DNA of 41,038 bases, from assembly GCA_002353935.1 (NCBI GenBank), contig DEKP01000031.1, positions 1 to 41,038 on the forward strand, in the 5' to 3' direction. Under the pieces are notes generated by a model. The model made no database searches, was not told where the DNA came from, and worked only from the letters and a program-made list of their open reading frames with translations. Position numbers and translations under genes: made by a program. Origin of the DNA: Ruminococcaceae bacterium UBA2719 (GTDB taxonomy: Bacteria > Bacillota > Clostridia > Oscillospirales > Acutalibacteraceae). This document shows, one piece after another, positions 16,108-25,013 of the stretch (position 1 is its first letter; each line of letters opens with the position of its first letter).

Positions 16108-17469
16108 ATGAAGAGTTTAATAAAAAAATCAACTTTTATTTTTCTTTCAATTAGTTTGACGCTGAGCTTTTGCTCATGCTCTTTTGTTGATAATATCAAA
16201 GATATGTTTTCACAAATCAATGATACTGTTTCTAATTTAACGTCTTCTGTAGATTTAGAAGAAACGGATACTGATAAATATATACGTCTTGATGAGTTCA
16301 GTTTTAAATATTGCGAGCACTATGAAAATATTGTATGCCGAATGTCATACAATCAGCTAGAAAATGAAGGCGAAAAAAAGTTATATAATGAACTTCTGAC
16401 GAGTCTTTACTATATATATCCCGAAGCGAAAGATACGTATGAGTATAAAACAAAGCAGATAGTTTTGGACGATATATTTTTGACTGAGGCGCAGGTCAGG
16501 ACTTCTATAAAAGCACTTACTGATGATAATCCGCAGATTTTTTGGACCTCCAGCACTTTCGGGTATCTTATGGACGAGGAAAAAGGCTATACAGCCGTAC
16601 AGCTTTATTCGTTTTATCCTCCGGATGAAATAAAAACGAGGATTGATCAGCTCAAAGATGCAGTTGATGATTTTTTCAGTCGGGTGCCGTCAGGACTCAG
16701 CGAATATGAGCGTGAAAAATATGTTCATGATGAAATCATAGATATGTGCGAGTATGATGAAAGCGTGAAAGAAAGCAAAGAAAAAGAGCGTGACTATAAT
16801 ATTTATAATCCTTATGGCGTTATGGTGAAAAATTTAGCGGTATGTGAAGGCTATGCGCGGACTATGCAGTTGCTTTTAAACGGTTTGGGAGTTAATTGCG
16901 TAGGCATTATAGGAAGAGCACGGGATGAGCTTCATATGTGGAACGCGGTCAAGATAGACGGAAGCTGGTATTATGTTGATTCTACATGGGATGACGTTGA
17001 GAAAAATTTTATGATGTATGACTATTTCAATATCAATACAGAAGAGCTGAAAAAAGACCATGAATTTTTGCCGCTTTTTACCGATATGACAGACAGCGAG
17101 ATTTGCGGCGATGAGGAGATCAGCGCTTCGTCTATGAACATTTTTATACCTCAGTGCGAGGAGCATAAGTATAATTATTATTTTAAAGAATGTCCGCATT
17201 TTTACAGCTTTGACGATTACGGGGATATAGAAAATGCAATTTTTGACGCTGCCAAGAATTCTAAAGAATACGTACAGATTTATATAGATAAAAATCTTGA
17301 GTTTGACAGTACGATAGCTTTGTTGTTCTATTCAGATCCGCATTATTTTTTCAATTATGTCAGAGCAGTGAATGATCGCTTGCCTGATTATTCTATCGAT
17401 GACAGTAATCTAAGTGTTTCTGAAAATGATAGGTTATCTACGGTTACGGTTTTTCTAAAATATATTTAG
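16108..17469 (+). CDS. Transglutaminase-like lipoprotein
   Basis: A 453-residue exported protein. The N terminus has basic residues, a hydrophobic core and a Cys-rich end (LSFCSCSF), consistent with a lipoprotein signal with the modified Cys at about residue 22 or 24. A transglutaminase/protease-like core lies at about 205-300 with a complete catalytic triad: Cys246 (VCEGYA), His276 (HMWNAV) and Asp291 (DSTWDD). Such domains may cut or cross-link peptides at the cell surface; the substrate is unknown. A ribosome site (GGAGG) precedes the ATG only 13 bases after the tsaD stop, so it may be read from the same transcript. The C-terminal 130 residues match nothing I recognise. Confidence 0.85.
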   Translation: MKSLIKKSTFIFLSISLTLSFCSCSFVDNIKDMFSQINDTVSNLTSSVDLEETDTDKYIRLDEFSFKYCEHYENIVCRMSYNQLENEGEKKLYNELLTSLYYIYPEAKDTYEYKTKQIVLDDIFLTEAQVRTSIKALTDDNPQIFWTSSTFGYLMDEEKGYTAVQLYSFYPPDEIKTRIDQLKDAVDDFFSRVPSGLSEYEREKYVHDEIIDMCEYDESVKESKEKERDYNIYNPYGVMVKNLAVCEGYARTMQLLLNGLGVNCVGIIGRARDELHMWNAVKIDGSWYYVDSTWDDVEKNFMMYDYFNINTEELKKDHEFLPLFTDMTDSEICGDEEISASSMNIFIPQCEEHKYNYYFKECPHFYSFDDYGDIENAIFDAAKNSKEYVQIYIDKNLEFDSTIALLFYSDPHYFFNYVRAVNDRLPDYSIDDSNLSVSENDRLSTVTVFLKYI

Positions 17470-17545
17470 GCAGCGGAATTATGCCGCTTGCGTTTATAGT
17501 AGAAATGTTATGCTAAAACAAAACTTTATTGCCCGACCGCGCAAA

Positions 17546-17581
17546 AAGCGCTCTGCTAAATTATCGCTTAGCAGAGCGCTT
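17546..17581 (-). terminator. Strong hairpin terminator, minus direction
   Basis: A perfect 14-bp stem (AAGCGCTCTGCTAA/TTAGCAGAGCGCTT) with an 8-base loop. The T tract (TTTTT) follows on the minus strand, so it probably ends the ruvX-ynzC transcript, although 290 bp beyond the last stop. On the plus strand it may also stop the lipoprotein transcript. Confidence 0.7.
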
Positions 17582-17646
17582 GGATTTAAGCATACATAGA
17601 ATTTTTACTTTCCTTGATTTTACTCTTCTGTTATATAAATCTGCTG

Positions 17647-17697
17647 AACAATTCAAAAATATAGAAAATTTCTATCTTTTATAGTTTTTGAATTGTT
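17647..17697. repeat. 51-bp imperfect palindrome in a gene-free stretch
   Basis: AACAATTCAAAAA (17647-17659) pairs perfectly with 17685-17697, with a second self-complementary block (ATAGAAA/TTTCTAT) inside. The 17470-17866 gap holds only this and the hairpin at 17546. Function unknown. Confidence 0.55.
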
Positions 17698-17866
17698 TAG
17701 GAACAAGACTTATAAATGTGTACTGATTTCAAATCTTTTATTTTGAGCCAAAATTCAATGTGAATTGGGTTTTAGCAAAAATATCGGCGGCGTGTTGGCG
17801 TTTATTCAGTACATATTATATATTATGTCTTTGAAATGAATTTGTTAATTTCTAAACAAACAATTG

Positions 17867-18103
17867 TCATTTTTTATCATCAGAATTGTTGTTTTTAAGT
17901 CTTATACCTGCTTCTTTTAGAGGAATAACTGTACCATCGGGCAGCCTTACGTCTACATTATCAATTTGTTTTTCAAAATTTTTTCTAAAGTTTTTAAGAT
18001 ATACAGCGTAGAGTTCTTTTTGGCGCTTTTGTTCTTCGTCAGAAAGACCTTGCTCCCTTTTTTTCTTTGCAAGCGCGTTTATCTCTTCAATCAGTTTATC
18101 CAT
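17867..18103 (-). CDS. DUF896 / YnzC-family small protein
   Basis: A 78-residue protein of the DUF896 (YnzC, UPF0291) family. The N-terminal helix-turn-helix hairpin is recognisable (INALAKKKREQGLSDEEQ), followed by RQKELYAVYLKNFRKNF and a tail with VRLPDGTVIPL. In Bacillus, family members are SOS-linked or of unknown role. The start overlaps the end of ruvX by eight bases, so the two are co-translated. Its actual function is unknown. Confidence 0.85.
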   Translation of the reverse strand: MDKLIEEINALAKKKREQGLSDEEQKRQKELYAVYLKNFRKNFEKQIDNVDVRLPDGTVIPLKEAGIRLKNNNSDDKK

Positions 18104-18524
18104 TTTCTTTTTCCTTTCTTAGCTTGTCCAAATAGTCTTGGAGTATAATCGACGCGGCTACAGCGTCTACCTGTTTTTTGCGCTTTTTGCCGAACACCTG
18201 CTGCTGCGATAAATAATTATGCGCGGTTATGGTGGTTCCGCGTTCGTCCTGTAAGCATATCGGAATGCCCGTGATCTTTTCGAGCTTGTCTGCAAAATCT
18301 TTTGCTCTTTTAGCGCTTTCTCCCTGTGAGCCGTCCATGTTTTTTGGCAAGCCGACAACTATTTTTTCGGCGTGCTCTTCTATTGCGATTTGCGCGATTT
18401 TTTTTAGTAATCTATCCATATTTTTTTCTTCAATTACACATAGAGAAGATGCTAAAAATCCCGTTTTGTCACAAATGGCAAGTCCTGTTCTGGCAAGTCC
18501 TAAATCAACTGAAATTATTGTCAT
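18096..18524 (-). CDS. ruvX: RuvX/YqgF-type Holliday junction resolvase-like protein
   Basis: A 142-residue RNase H-fold protein. The N terminus ISVDLGLARTGLAICD gives the first catalytic Asp, and VVGLPKNMDGSQG and LQDERGTTITAH are the further conserved blocks with the second and third acidic residues; VDAVAASIILQDYL closes the domain. Family proteins process pre-16S rRNA 5' ends and have been proposed as Holliday junction resolvases. The length is standard. An AGAGG ribosome site precedes the ATG, and the YnzC gene follows with overlap. Confidence 0.93.
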   Translation of the reverse strand: MTIISVDLGLARTGLAICDKTGFLASSLCVIEEKNMDRLLKKIAQIAIEEHAEKIVVGLPKNMDGSQGESAKRAKDFADKLEKITGIPICLQDERGTTITAHNYLSQQQVFGKKRKKQVDAVAASIILQDYLDKLRKEKENG

Positions 18525-18626
18525 ATAAACCTCTTTTTTCTTGCAATTTCACATATATAAAAGCGCTTGAAGTACAAGTTGTTTTGTGTTAGAATACTAC
18601 AGTAGTATTTATATGGAGGTGACGCC

Positions 18627-19100
18627 GTGAATGATTTTATAAAAAATGCTACTAAAGATATCATCAGCTTTGAAATGCTGAAATATATGGCTGTCGGCGT
18701 ATTCACCGTTATTATAGATGTTGGAATATATACACTGTGCTATAAGCTTATCCCTCTTGAAAAATACATCCTCACCGGTTTGTCCACAATCATCTCTTGG
18801 GTAGCGGCTACTTTGTTTGCTTTCTTTGCCAACAAAATCTTTGTATTTAATTCAAGAAATGTATCAAGAAAACATTTTTGGTTTGAGTTTCTCACCTTTG
18901 TAGGCGGCAGAATAGTTACTTTGATATTATCTATGGTTCTGCTGATACTGATGATCGACTTTTGGTCGCTGGACTATTTTTGGTCAAAGGTAATTGTAAA
19001 TATTTTGGTAATCATTATTAACTATGTGGTCAGCAAAACTCTGACCTTTAAAAAATTCGAGAGTGAGCTATCGAATAGCAAATTGACAAATAACAAATAA
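18627..19100 (+). CDS. GtrA-family membrane protein
   Basis: A 157-residue protein with four hydrophobic segments (about 20-40, 45-68, 85-108, 115-135). The central NKIFVFNSRN and the C-terminal NYVVSKTLTFKKF are typical of the GtrA family, thought to help flip or hand over undecaprenyl-linked sugars for cell-surface glycosylation. The start is GTG at 18627, with a strong GGAGGTG eight bases before it. No glycosyltransferase of the Gtr type is next to it, but an O-antigen-ligase-like gene lies downstream on the other strand. Confidence 0.9.
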   Translation: MNDFIKNATKDIISFEMLKYMAVGVFTVIIDVGIYTLCYKLIPLEKYILTGLSTIISWVAATLFAFFANKIFVFNSRNVSRKHFWFEFLTFVGGRIVTLILSMVLLILMIDFWSLDYFWSKVIVNILVIIINYVVSKTLTFKKFESELSNSKLTNNK

Positions 19101-19116
19101 TATAGATTTTATTCTT

Positions 19117-19136
19117 GTGCCGTATTTATGCGGCAC
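19117..19136 (+). terminator. Terminator after the gtrA-family gene
   Basis: Stem GTGCCG/CGGCAC with an 8-base loop, followed by seven T residues (19137-19143). Confidence 0.88.
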
Positions 19137-19272
19137 TTTTTTTAGAGTACAGCCGCTGCGCAGCCGTTTTGTCAACTTGTGGAAATTGTTCTAATTTTAA
19201 CGCCGTTGATGATATTTGAATAAAAAATCGTGAAAAAAGGCGAGACTGGATTTTGCTGATCGCTATATATCG

Positions 19273-20841
19273 TTACACTGATAAAACGCGTTTTGTATCA
19301 CTTCTGTTTAGAGCTTCACACAGCGATATAAATATGAAGAATATCGGCGTTGTTATCGGCTGATATAAGTTTACGACAGACTGTGCGGCATAAGATATAA
19401 CCGAGAAAATAAATAAGAATATAATCGGATTTTTGCGTGAATTTTTTATTGAGCGAACAGTTACCGTAACAAGCAGTGCGATATATGATAAAAGACCTAG
19501 TAATCCCTGTGTAACAAGATAATTTAAATATTCATTGTGAATACAGTCTGTAGAAGCGTCGCCAAAATGAGAAAGTCCATTAAAATACGGCTCAAAGACA
19601 TAGTAAAAGGTATCGGGACCTGATCCGAGCAGCTTGTGGACAATGTCGAAGCTGCCATATTCCTTCATACCGTATATCCACATGAATCCTCTGTGTGTGC
19701 CCCATCCTTCATTAAACCTAAAAAGCTTTTCAAATGAGCCTAAATCTGTTTTTAAATCAAAAACCGAAAAGTAGATAAAGGCGAACAACAAAGCAGAAAA
19801 TAATAATGCGGTTAAAGAGATAAAAATAATTCTAAGCGGTTTTGTTTTATAATGAGACTCGATTTTTTCTTTGAACAAGGTCATGATAAGATATATAGCG
19901 AGACACAATATTATAGGAAGATAAGCGTATTTTCCGTATACAAGAGGCTTATAAATGGAATCAAAGGTTTTTGAATTATCGCGTAAAATCAAAGAAAACA
20001 GCCTCAAGATCTTTGCAGAAGAGAACATGATAAATAAAGCGAAAAAATACAGCCTTAAATAATCAAATTTTCTTATGAAAACTATCAGCATTACGCATGA
20101 AAAAGTAGCAAGTCCTATTAAAGCTGAACTGGAATTTGCGGTTAAGAGCCCTGTATACGCAAAGAATATTCCGAATCCCGCAGTGATTTTTAAATATCGT
20201 TTTGTACATATTACGAAAAGAGCTATGGTAACAGGCAAAAACAGGCACATGAATGATGCTATGGTGTTTTTGTTTCCGATAGTAGAAGCAAAATTTTCTA
20301 CAACATCAGCTCCGTAGCCGTCTAACAGTCCAAGGGGATCTATATAAAAGAAATGGAGAACAGAAAGAAGAGCTACAATTGATGATCCTACAATGTACGA
20401 GATAATCACATATTCTTTATAGTAATAAAATCTAGATAAGGTAAAATATATAAGAAGATAAATTAATAATAAGATCAATCCGTTGTTTCTTCCCGCGTTG
20501 CCGGTAAGAGAATCGAGCTTGTGTTCTGATGTTAAAGTTGATATAAGCGCAAATACAAAAAACAGCAGAAAACATATGTCGGGAACAGAGAGCTTAAAAC
20601 TTGAAGAGCCTTCTATATTTGATACGTTATTCTTATCATTAATATAAGAAAGCGATACACACAGCGTAGATATAATCAATATACCTGATAAAAAAATATA
20701 TAAAACGTATTTGTTTGTTCTTGCGTGTGCATATGAATCGGTCAAAAATATAGGAAATAAGGTGAACATGATCAACAGATAATAGTTAACCAGCGAATTT
20801 CGAACATTATAATTAGATTTATTTTTAATAGCTTGCGACAT
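19273..20841 (-). CDS. O-antigen ligase/polymerase-like membrane protein
   Basis: A 522-residue polytopic membrane protein with about 12 hydrophobic segments and a long extracytoplasmic loop near residues 370-445 that contains GWGTHRGFMWIYGMK, GSGPDTFYYVFEPYF and DCIHNEYLNYLVTQGLLG. The R...W and HNEYL motifs are typical of the Wzy_C/O-antigen ligase superfamily. In a Gram-positive, such proteins join or polymerise surface polysaccharides, teichoic-acid-like polymers or glycans on proteins. The ribosome site GGAAAAG precedes the ATG. No sugar biosynthesis genes surround it, so its polymer cannot be named. Confidence 0.85.
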   Translation of the reverse strand: MSQAIKNKSNYNVRNSLVNYYLLIMFTLFPIFLTDSYAHARTNKYVLYIFLSGILIISTLCVSLSYINDKNNVSNIEGSSSFKLSVPDICFLLFFVFALISTLTSEHKLDSLTGNAGRNNGLILLLIYLLIYFTLSRFYYYKEYVIISYIVGSSIVALLSVLHFFYIDPLGLLDGYGADVVENFASTIGNKNTIASFMCLFLPVTIALFVICTKRYLKITAGFGIFFAYTGLLTANSSSALIGLATFSCVMLIVFIRKFDYLRLYFFALFIMFSSAKILRLFSLILRDNSKTFDSIYKPLVYGKYAYLPIILCLAIYLIMTLFKEKIESHYKTKPLRIIFISLTALLFSALLFAFIYFSVFDLKTDLGSFEKLFRFNEGWGTHRGFMWIYGMKEYGSFDIVHKLLGSGPDTFYYVFEPYFNGLSHFGDASTDCIHNEYLNYLVTQGLLGLLSYIALLVTVTVRSIKNSRKNPIIFLFIFSVISYAAQSVVNLYQPITTPIFFIFISLCEALNRSDTKRVLSV

Positions 20842-21087
20842 AGCTTTTCCTCCGATATGTCATATGTTTAAATTGTAGTCCAAAAACCTTTTACTGTCAA
20901 TAAGCTGAGATATCGCAAATAATATGACCTTGATGAAAGGTGGTTCGCAGAGTAGAATCAGGCATTGCTTTTACGCTGTGCAGTTTGCAAAAAAATTATA
21001 GGAAATATTCGTTGAATTTTATTATAGAAAAGAATTTTGCTAGGTGCTATAATTTATTAAATATAGATGGATCGAAAGGGTGAAAGT

Positions 21088-22812
21088 ATGCCGGAAAAAT
21101 ATGAGCAGAAAATCAGTCGCAGACTTGAAAATAAACAGAGGATAATAGCAGTTGCCGCGGGCAGAGAAAAAGCGGATGTAGTGCTGAAGAACGCTACATA
21201 TCTGAATGTGTTTTCCAACGAGTTTTGTAATGGAGATATTGCAATAGCAAACGGATTGATTGTTGGAATGGGCAGCTATGAGGGCAAGACGGAATATGAT
21301 GTTTCTGACAAGATAATTTGTCCGGGCTTTATAGACGCGCATATTCACCTTGAAAGTTCTATGGTAACGCCTAAGGAATTTGCTAAGGCAGTTATATCCC
21401 ACGGCACAACCACAGTCATTACCGATCCTCACGAAATTGCCAATGTTATGGGCTTGGACGGCATTGAATATATGATACAGGCGACAAAGGATTTGCCTGT
21501 TGACGTTCACTTTATGATTCCGTCATGTGTTCCTGCAACTGAAATAGACGAAAGCGGAGCACAACTTGATTATAAATCACTTGATAAATATTTTGAACAT
21601 AAAAAAGTTTTGGGACTTGCCGAAATGATGAACTATGTTGGAGTAGTTGAAGCTCAGGCTGACGTAGTGTCTAAAATTATCGCTTCTCAGGCTCATCATA
21701 AAAAAATCGACGGTCATGCCCCCGAACTTTCGGGGAAGGATTTAAACGCGTATATTGCTGCTGGAGTTTATTCGGATCATGAGTGCTCAACTTTTTCAAA
21801 TGCTCTTGAAAAATTGCAAAAGGGTCAGTTTATTATGATACGCGAAGGTACCGCGGCCCGTAATCTAAAAGCTCTTATGCCGCTTTTAAATCAGCAGTAT
21901 TACGCCCGTTGTATGTTTGCGACTGATGACAAGCATCCGAATGATTTGTTGTACGGTGGGCATATTGATTATATAGTAAAAAAAGCTATCAGCCGCGGAG
22001 TTGACCCGGTAATAGCAATAAAAGTTGCAAGCCACCATGCTGCGAGATACTTTTTATTAAACAACAAGGGAGCTATTGCTCCCGGTTATCTTGCCGATAT
22101 GGTTGTAATTGATAATTTCTCTGATTTTAATATCGAGATGGTATTTAAGAGAGGAAAGCTGGTTTATGACGGCGAAGTTAAGGAATTTGAGGCTCCGGTT
22201 GTCGATCCTGATTTAATAGAAAAAAGCCGCTCTACGTTTAATGTTGCTAAAGTTAGTGCAGATAGCTTTAGGGCTGATTCTCCAAAGGGGTTAATAGGAT
22301 TGGTGAACAACGAGATTTTGACTCAAAATCTTGGAACAGCCAATAAAATAGATGTAAAAAACGATGTGTTAAAAATAGTATGCGTTGAAAGGCACAAGGG
22401 TACTAATCATATAGGAGTTGGTTATGCAAAGGGATATTTGCTCAAAAGCGGCGCGGTTGCTACCTCTTTTGCGCATGATTCTCATAACATTATCGCGATA
22501 GGATGCAGTGATGAGGATATAGCCCGGGCTGTTAATAAAATCATAGATTATAACGGTGGAATTGTGGTTGTAAATAATTCAAAAGTTATTGCAAAGGTGG
22601 AGCTTCCTATCGCGGGCCTTATTTCTGACAAAGAATTAAAAATTGTAAATAAAGAGCTTGAAAATGCTAAAGAGGCAGCATATAACTTAGGAGTAGACAA
22701 GGGTATAGATCCGTTCATGACTTTATCGTTTTTGAGCTTGCCGGTTATTCCGTCGTTGAGGATAACTACTAAGGGCGTGTTTGATGTTAATAAGTGGAAA
22801 ATTTTAGGTTAG
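21088..22812 (+). CDS. ade: Adenine deaminase
   Basis: A 574-residue metal-dependent amidohydrolase that deaminates adenine to hypoxanthine for purine salvage or breakdown. Signatures: GFIDAHIHLESSMVTP (first metal His pair), HGTTTVITDPHEIANV, DGHAPELSGKDLNAY, SDHECS and FATDDKHPNDLL (metal Asp), and the C-terminal adenine deaminase domain with FAHDSHNIIAIG. The ATG at 21088 follows GAAAGGGTGAAAG; an in-frame ATG at 21067 has no clear ribosome site. It is followed by an XdhC-type gene, suggesting purine catabolism beyond hypoxanthine. Confidence 0.96.
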   Translation: MPEKYEQKISRRLENKQRIIAVAAGREKADVVLKNATYLNVFSNEFCNGDIAIANGLIVGMGSYEGKTEYDVSDKIICPGFIDAHIHLESSMVTPKEFAKAVISHGTTTVITDPHEIANVMGLDGIEYMIQATKDLPVDVHFMIPSCVPATEIDESGAQLDYKSLDKYFEHKKVLGLAEMMNYVGVVEAQADVVSKIIASQAHHKKIDGHAPELSGKDLNAYIAAGVYSDHECSTFSNALEKLQKGQFIMIREGTAARNLKALMPLLNQQYYARCMFATDDKHPNDLLYGGHIDYIVKKAISRGVDPVIAIKVASHHAARYFLLNNKGAIAPGYLADMVVIDNFSDFNIEMVFKRGKLVYDGEVKEFEAPVVDPDLIEKSRSTFNVAKVSADSFRADSPKGLIGLVNNEILTQNLGTANKIDVKNDVLKIVCVERHKGTNHIGVGYAKGYLLKSGAVATSFAHDSHNIIAIGCSDEDIARAVNKIIDYNGGIVVVNNSKVIAKVELPIAGLISDKELKIVNKELENAKEAAYNLGVDKGIDPFMTLSFLSLPVIPSLRITTKGVFDVNKWKILG

Positions 22813-22823
22813 GTTTGGATTAT

Positions 22824-23738
22824 ATGTCAAATAGTGAATTTAAAGATATATTAACTAAATTTGAAAATTCAGAAGGCGCATACATTATTCGTGAGATAAA
22901 CGGTGAAGAGTATATACGAAGATTTGAACCTAAGCCCAGGCTTATAATTTTAGGTGGGGGACATATTGCGGTGCCGCTTTGTACAATTGCTTGGATGGTA
23001 GGGTTTGATGTAGTTGTTGCAGACGACAGGCCGGATTTTGCTAACAAGGGACGTTTTGCGGATGCTGTTTCTGTTATTTGCGATGGTTTTGAGTCTGCTA
23101 TAAATAGTCTTGATATAACAAACAGAGATTATGTTTGCGTAATCACCAGAGGACACAGATGGGACCATCTGTGTATCAGAAAAATCCTTTCAAATAATAT
23201 GCCGTATTATCTTGGGATGATTGGCTCAAAGCGTAGGGTAGAGGGCTTGTTTGAGCAGTTAAAAGAAGATGGCATTGACGCGGAAAAAATCAAGGCAATC
23301 AACGCGCCTATAGGACTAAAAATCGGCGCAGTTACACCGGCTGAAATAGCTGTTTCTATAGTTTCACAGTTGATACTTTTTAAAAATCAAAATGCGAAGA
23401 AAATTGATAAAAAAGCTTTGCAGCAAGCTGACGCGGATATAGATATGCTGAAATTTCTTGCAAACTCAAATGAACCGCGGGCAATGATAATGGTTCTAAG
23501 CAGTACCGGCTCTACTCCGGTAAAACCCGGAGCTATGATGGCGCTTGATTATTCTACAAAAACCTATGGAACTATCGGCGGCGGCTGCAGCGAGGCTGCT
23601 GCTGTTCGCAAAGCGCGAAATATTATCGGCACAGGTGAAAGCTGCGTCATAGATATAGATATGACTAATGATGTAGCTGAAGAAACCGGAATGGTCTGCG
23701 GCGGTACGATGAAAGTGTTGATCGAAGATATAAATTGA
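22824..23738 (+). CDS. XdhC/CoxI-family protein with reversed domain order
   Basis: A 304-residue protein related to XdhC, which inserts or matures the sulfurated molybdenum cofactor of xanthine dehydrogenases. A Rossmann domain comes first (LIILGGGHIAVPLC, ADDRPDFANKGRFADAV, GMIGSKRR), and the XdhC_CoxI domain comes last (GSTPVKPGAMMAL, GTIGGGCSEAAAV, GMVCGGTMKVLIE). In the commonly described XdhC and PucA proteins the order is the other way round. It lies directly after ade, supporting a role in purine oxidation, but no xanthine dehydrogenase is present in the window. The start is uncertain: ATG 22824 has a weak ribosome site, and an in-frame GTG at 22794 would overlap ade. Confidence 0.85.
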   Translation: MSNSEFKDILTKFENSEGAYIIREINGEEYIRRFEPKPRLIILGGGHIAVPLCTIAWMVGFDVVVADDRPDFANKGRFADAVSVICDGFESAINSLDITNRDYVCVITRGHRWDHLCIRKILSNNMPYYLGMIGSKRRVEGLFEQLKEDGIDAEKIKAINAPIGLKIGAVTPAEIAVSIVSQLILFKNQNAKKIDKKALQQADADIDMLKFLANSNEPRAMIMVLSSTGSTPVKPGAMMALDYSTKTYGTIGGGCSEAAAVRKARNIIGTGESCVIDIDMTNDVAEETGMVCGGTMKVLIEDIN

Positions 23739-23784
23739 TACAATAGCTCTTAATTTTAATTTAGAAAATATTTATTGTTTTTTA

Positions 23785-23809
23785 ATGAGTAGCCTTTACG
23801 GCTACTCAT
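23785..23809 (+). terminator. Terminator after the ade-xdhC unit
   Basis: A perfect 10-bp stem (ATGAGTAGCC/GGCTACTCAT) with a 5-base loop and a following T tract. Confidence 0.9.
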
Positions 23810-24010
23810 TTTTTGTTTTATAGGAAATTATTATGTTTTTTGCAAAATTTCATGAACGCTTTGGTAAGTTATCAAGATTTTTATAGTCGGGAAGATGAAT
23901 ACATCTCTTTTATAACCCTTCATATCCTATTATATCCTCTTATTTATGCCATTTTCGATTTTGACGTTTTACCATAAGTTCTTATAACTTATTATAAACG
24001 CTGTTCTAAA

Positions 24011-24040
24011 TGGCGTAAGTTTTGGCGTAAGTGGCGTAAG
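24011..24040. repeat. Left att-like direct repeat of a degenerate element
   Basis: Three GGCGTAAG units (24012, 24024, 24033) form a 30-bp block that matches 27114-27142 closely. It lies beyond the integrase remnant and its terminator, where an attachment site of an integrative element is expected. On the minus strand it can be read as repeated TYAxYAK codons, so it may also be a decayed coding tail. The remaining 23820-24010 stretch shows nothing else. Confidence 0.5.
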
Positions 24041-24071
24041 ATATTTGATTAGTCTATGGGAATAATATAAA

Positions 24072-24098
24072 AAGCAGGCAACCAATAGCTGCCTGCTT
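24072..24098 (-). terminator. Terminator after the integrase remnant
   Basis: A 9-bp stem (AAGCAGGCA/TGCCTGCTT) lies 7 bases beyond the remnant's stop and is followed on the minus strand by a T tract. Confidence 0.75.
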
Positions 24099-24105
24099 AT
24101 TTCAA

Positions 24106-24231
24106 TCTATGCTTTTTTTAAGTAGTTATCAAGGTTTTCAAATTCTTGTTTCTTCATTTCTTTGGTAGCGTCAGTGTAGAGGTTTATTGTAGTTGAAATA
24201 TCTTGATGCCCCAACGTATATGCTTTATAGT
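24106..24231 (-). pseudogene. Tyrosine recombinase (integrase) C-terminal remnant
   Basis: On the minus strand 41 codons before a TAG stop encode the tail of a phage/Tn916-type integrase. The block LGHQDISTTINLYTDAT contains the conserved GH of the last catalytic box and the expected tyrosine nucleophile (INLYTD). The rest of the gene is missing: in the same frame a stop codon lies immediately upstream and no catalytic Arg-Lys-His boxes are found. It is therefore a broken gene, probably left by a lost or shrunken integrative element, and sits beside one of two direct repeats. Confidence 0.8.
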
Positions 24232-24382
24232 GTTAGGTTTTTTACCATTATATTTTATAACACTTGTAAAAAAAGGTAATTTCAATTGAAACTACCCATT
24301 CATTATTAAGGCACTACCACACCATTTGCGATATTGCCTTAATTATATAGTTTTTAAAAACGCAACACCATTATAAATAATT

Positions 24383-24802
24383 TCAGCAAAGGTTAATCGT
24401 TTTCTTGGGCTCGAAATTTGTTGCCATAGTCCATGTGGTAGCTGTACAATTTTTCATTACAAATACCTGCATAAGATTATCAATACCGTTATTTTTCCAT
24501 GCTTGGAGAAATTTTCTTGTCGGATGTGCAAATATTTCCTCACGCAGCGCAGGATTTTCACTAAGCTCCAGTATTCCTGTTACCCTAATCTGTACTTCTC
24601 CGCAGGAAAAACACATCTCAGCTTTCGGATTCTCCATAATTTGACGATACACATCTTTTGTAGAGGCGGTATGAAATATTATACCGTTTTCATCAGCACG
24701 AAAAAGCAGCATTCCTCTTACACGAGGCTGATCACCATCCATAGTTGCAAGGTGAAAGACGGGATTTTTGCTGATGAGTTCAAAAATTTCACTTGTTGTC
24801 AT
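24383..24802 (-). CDS. Pyridoxamine 5'-phosphate oxidase-family protein
   Basis: A 139-residue split-barrel flavin-binding protein. Family signs are the N-terminal FHLATMDGDQPRVRGM strand pair, IIFHTASTKDVYRQI, and AEMCFSCGEVQIRVTGILEL. The size is that of short FMN- or F420-binding oxidoreductases common in gut Clostridia, not of true PdxH, so vitamin B6 synthesis should not be assumed. A ribosome site (AAAGGAT) precedes the ATG. It is the innermost cargo gene beside the integrase remnant, and a second flavin split-barrel protein lies at the other end of the same set. Confidence 0.88.
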   Translation of the reverse strand: MTTSEIFELISKNPVFHLATMDGDQPRVRGMLLFRADENGIIFHTASTKDVYRQIMENPKAEMCFSCGEVQIRVTGILELSENPALREEIFAHPTRKFLQAWKNNGIDNLMQVFVMKNCTATTWTMATNFEPKKTINLC

Positions 24803-25013
24803 TTTTATTATCCTTTCTGAATTATATTATATATGTTAATTGTAACACATCATTGACAAAACTACATTATAATAATATATTTTCATACATATGATAGCAT
24901 AATTTACAGCCTGCGCCTAACTTTTCGTCAACATCAAGTTCTCAAAGAGAGAGCAAATTGCCAATCAGACGGTTAAGTCATTTCATACCGAATATCTCAC
25001 CTGTATAAAACGC

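Noticed and set aside
24383..24802. PdxH (vitamin B6 synthesis)
   Set aside because: The protein is too short and lacks the PdxH C-terminal signature; only the general flavin split-barrel fold is supported.
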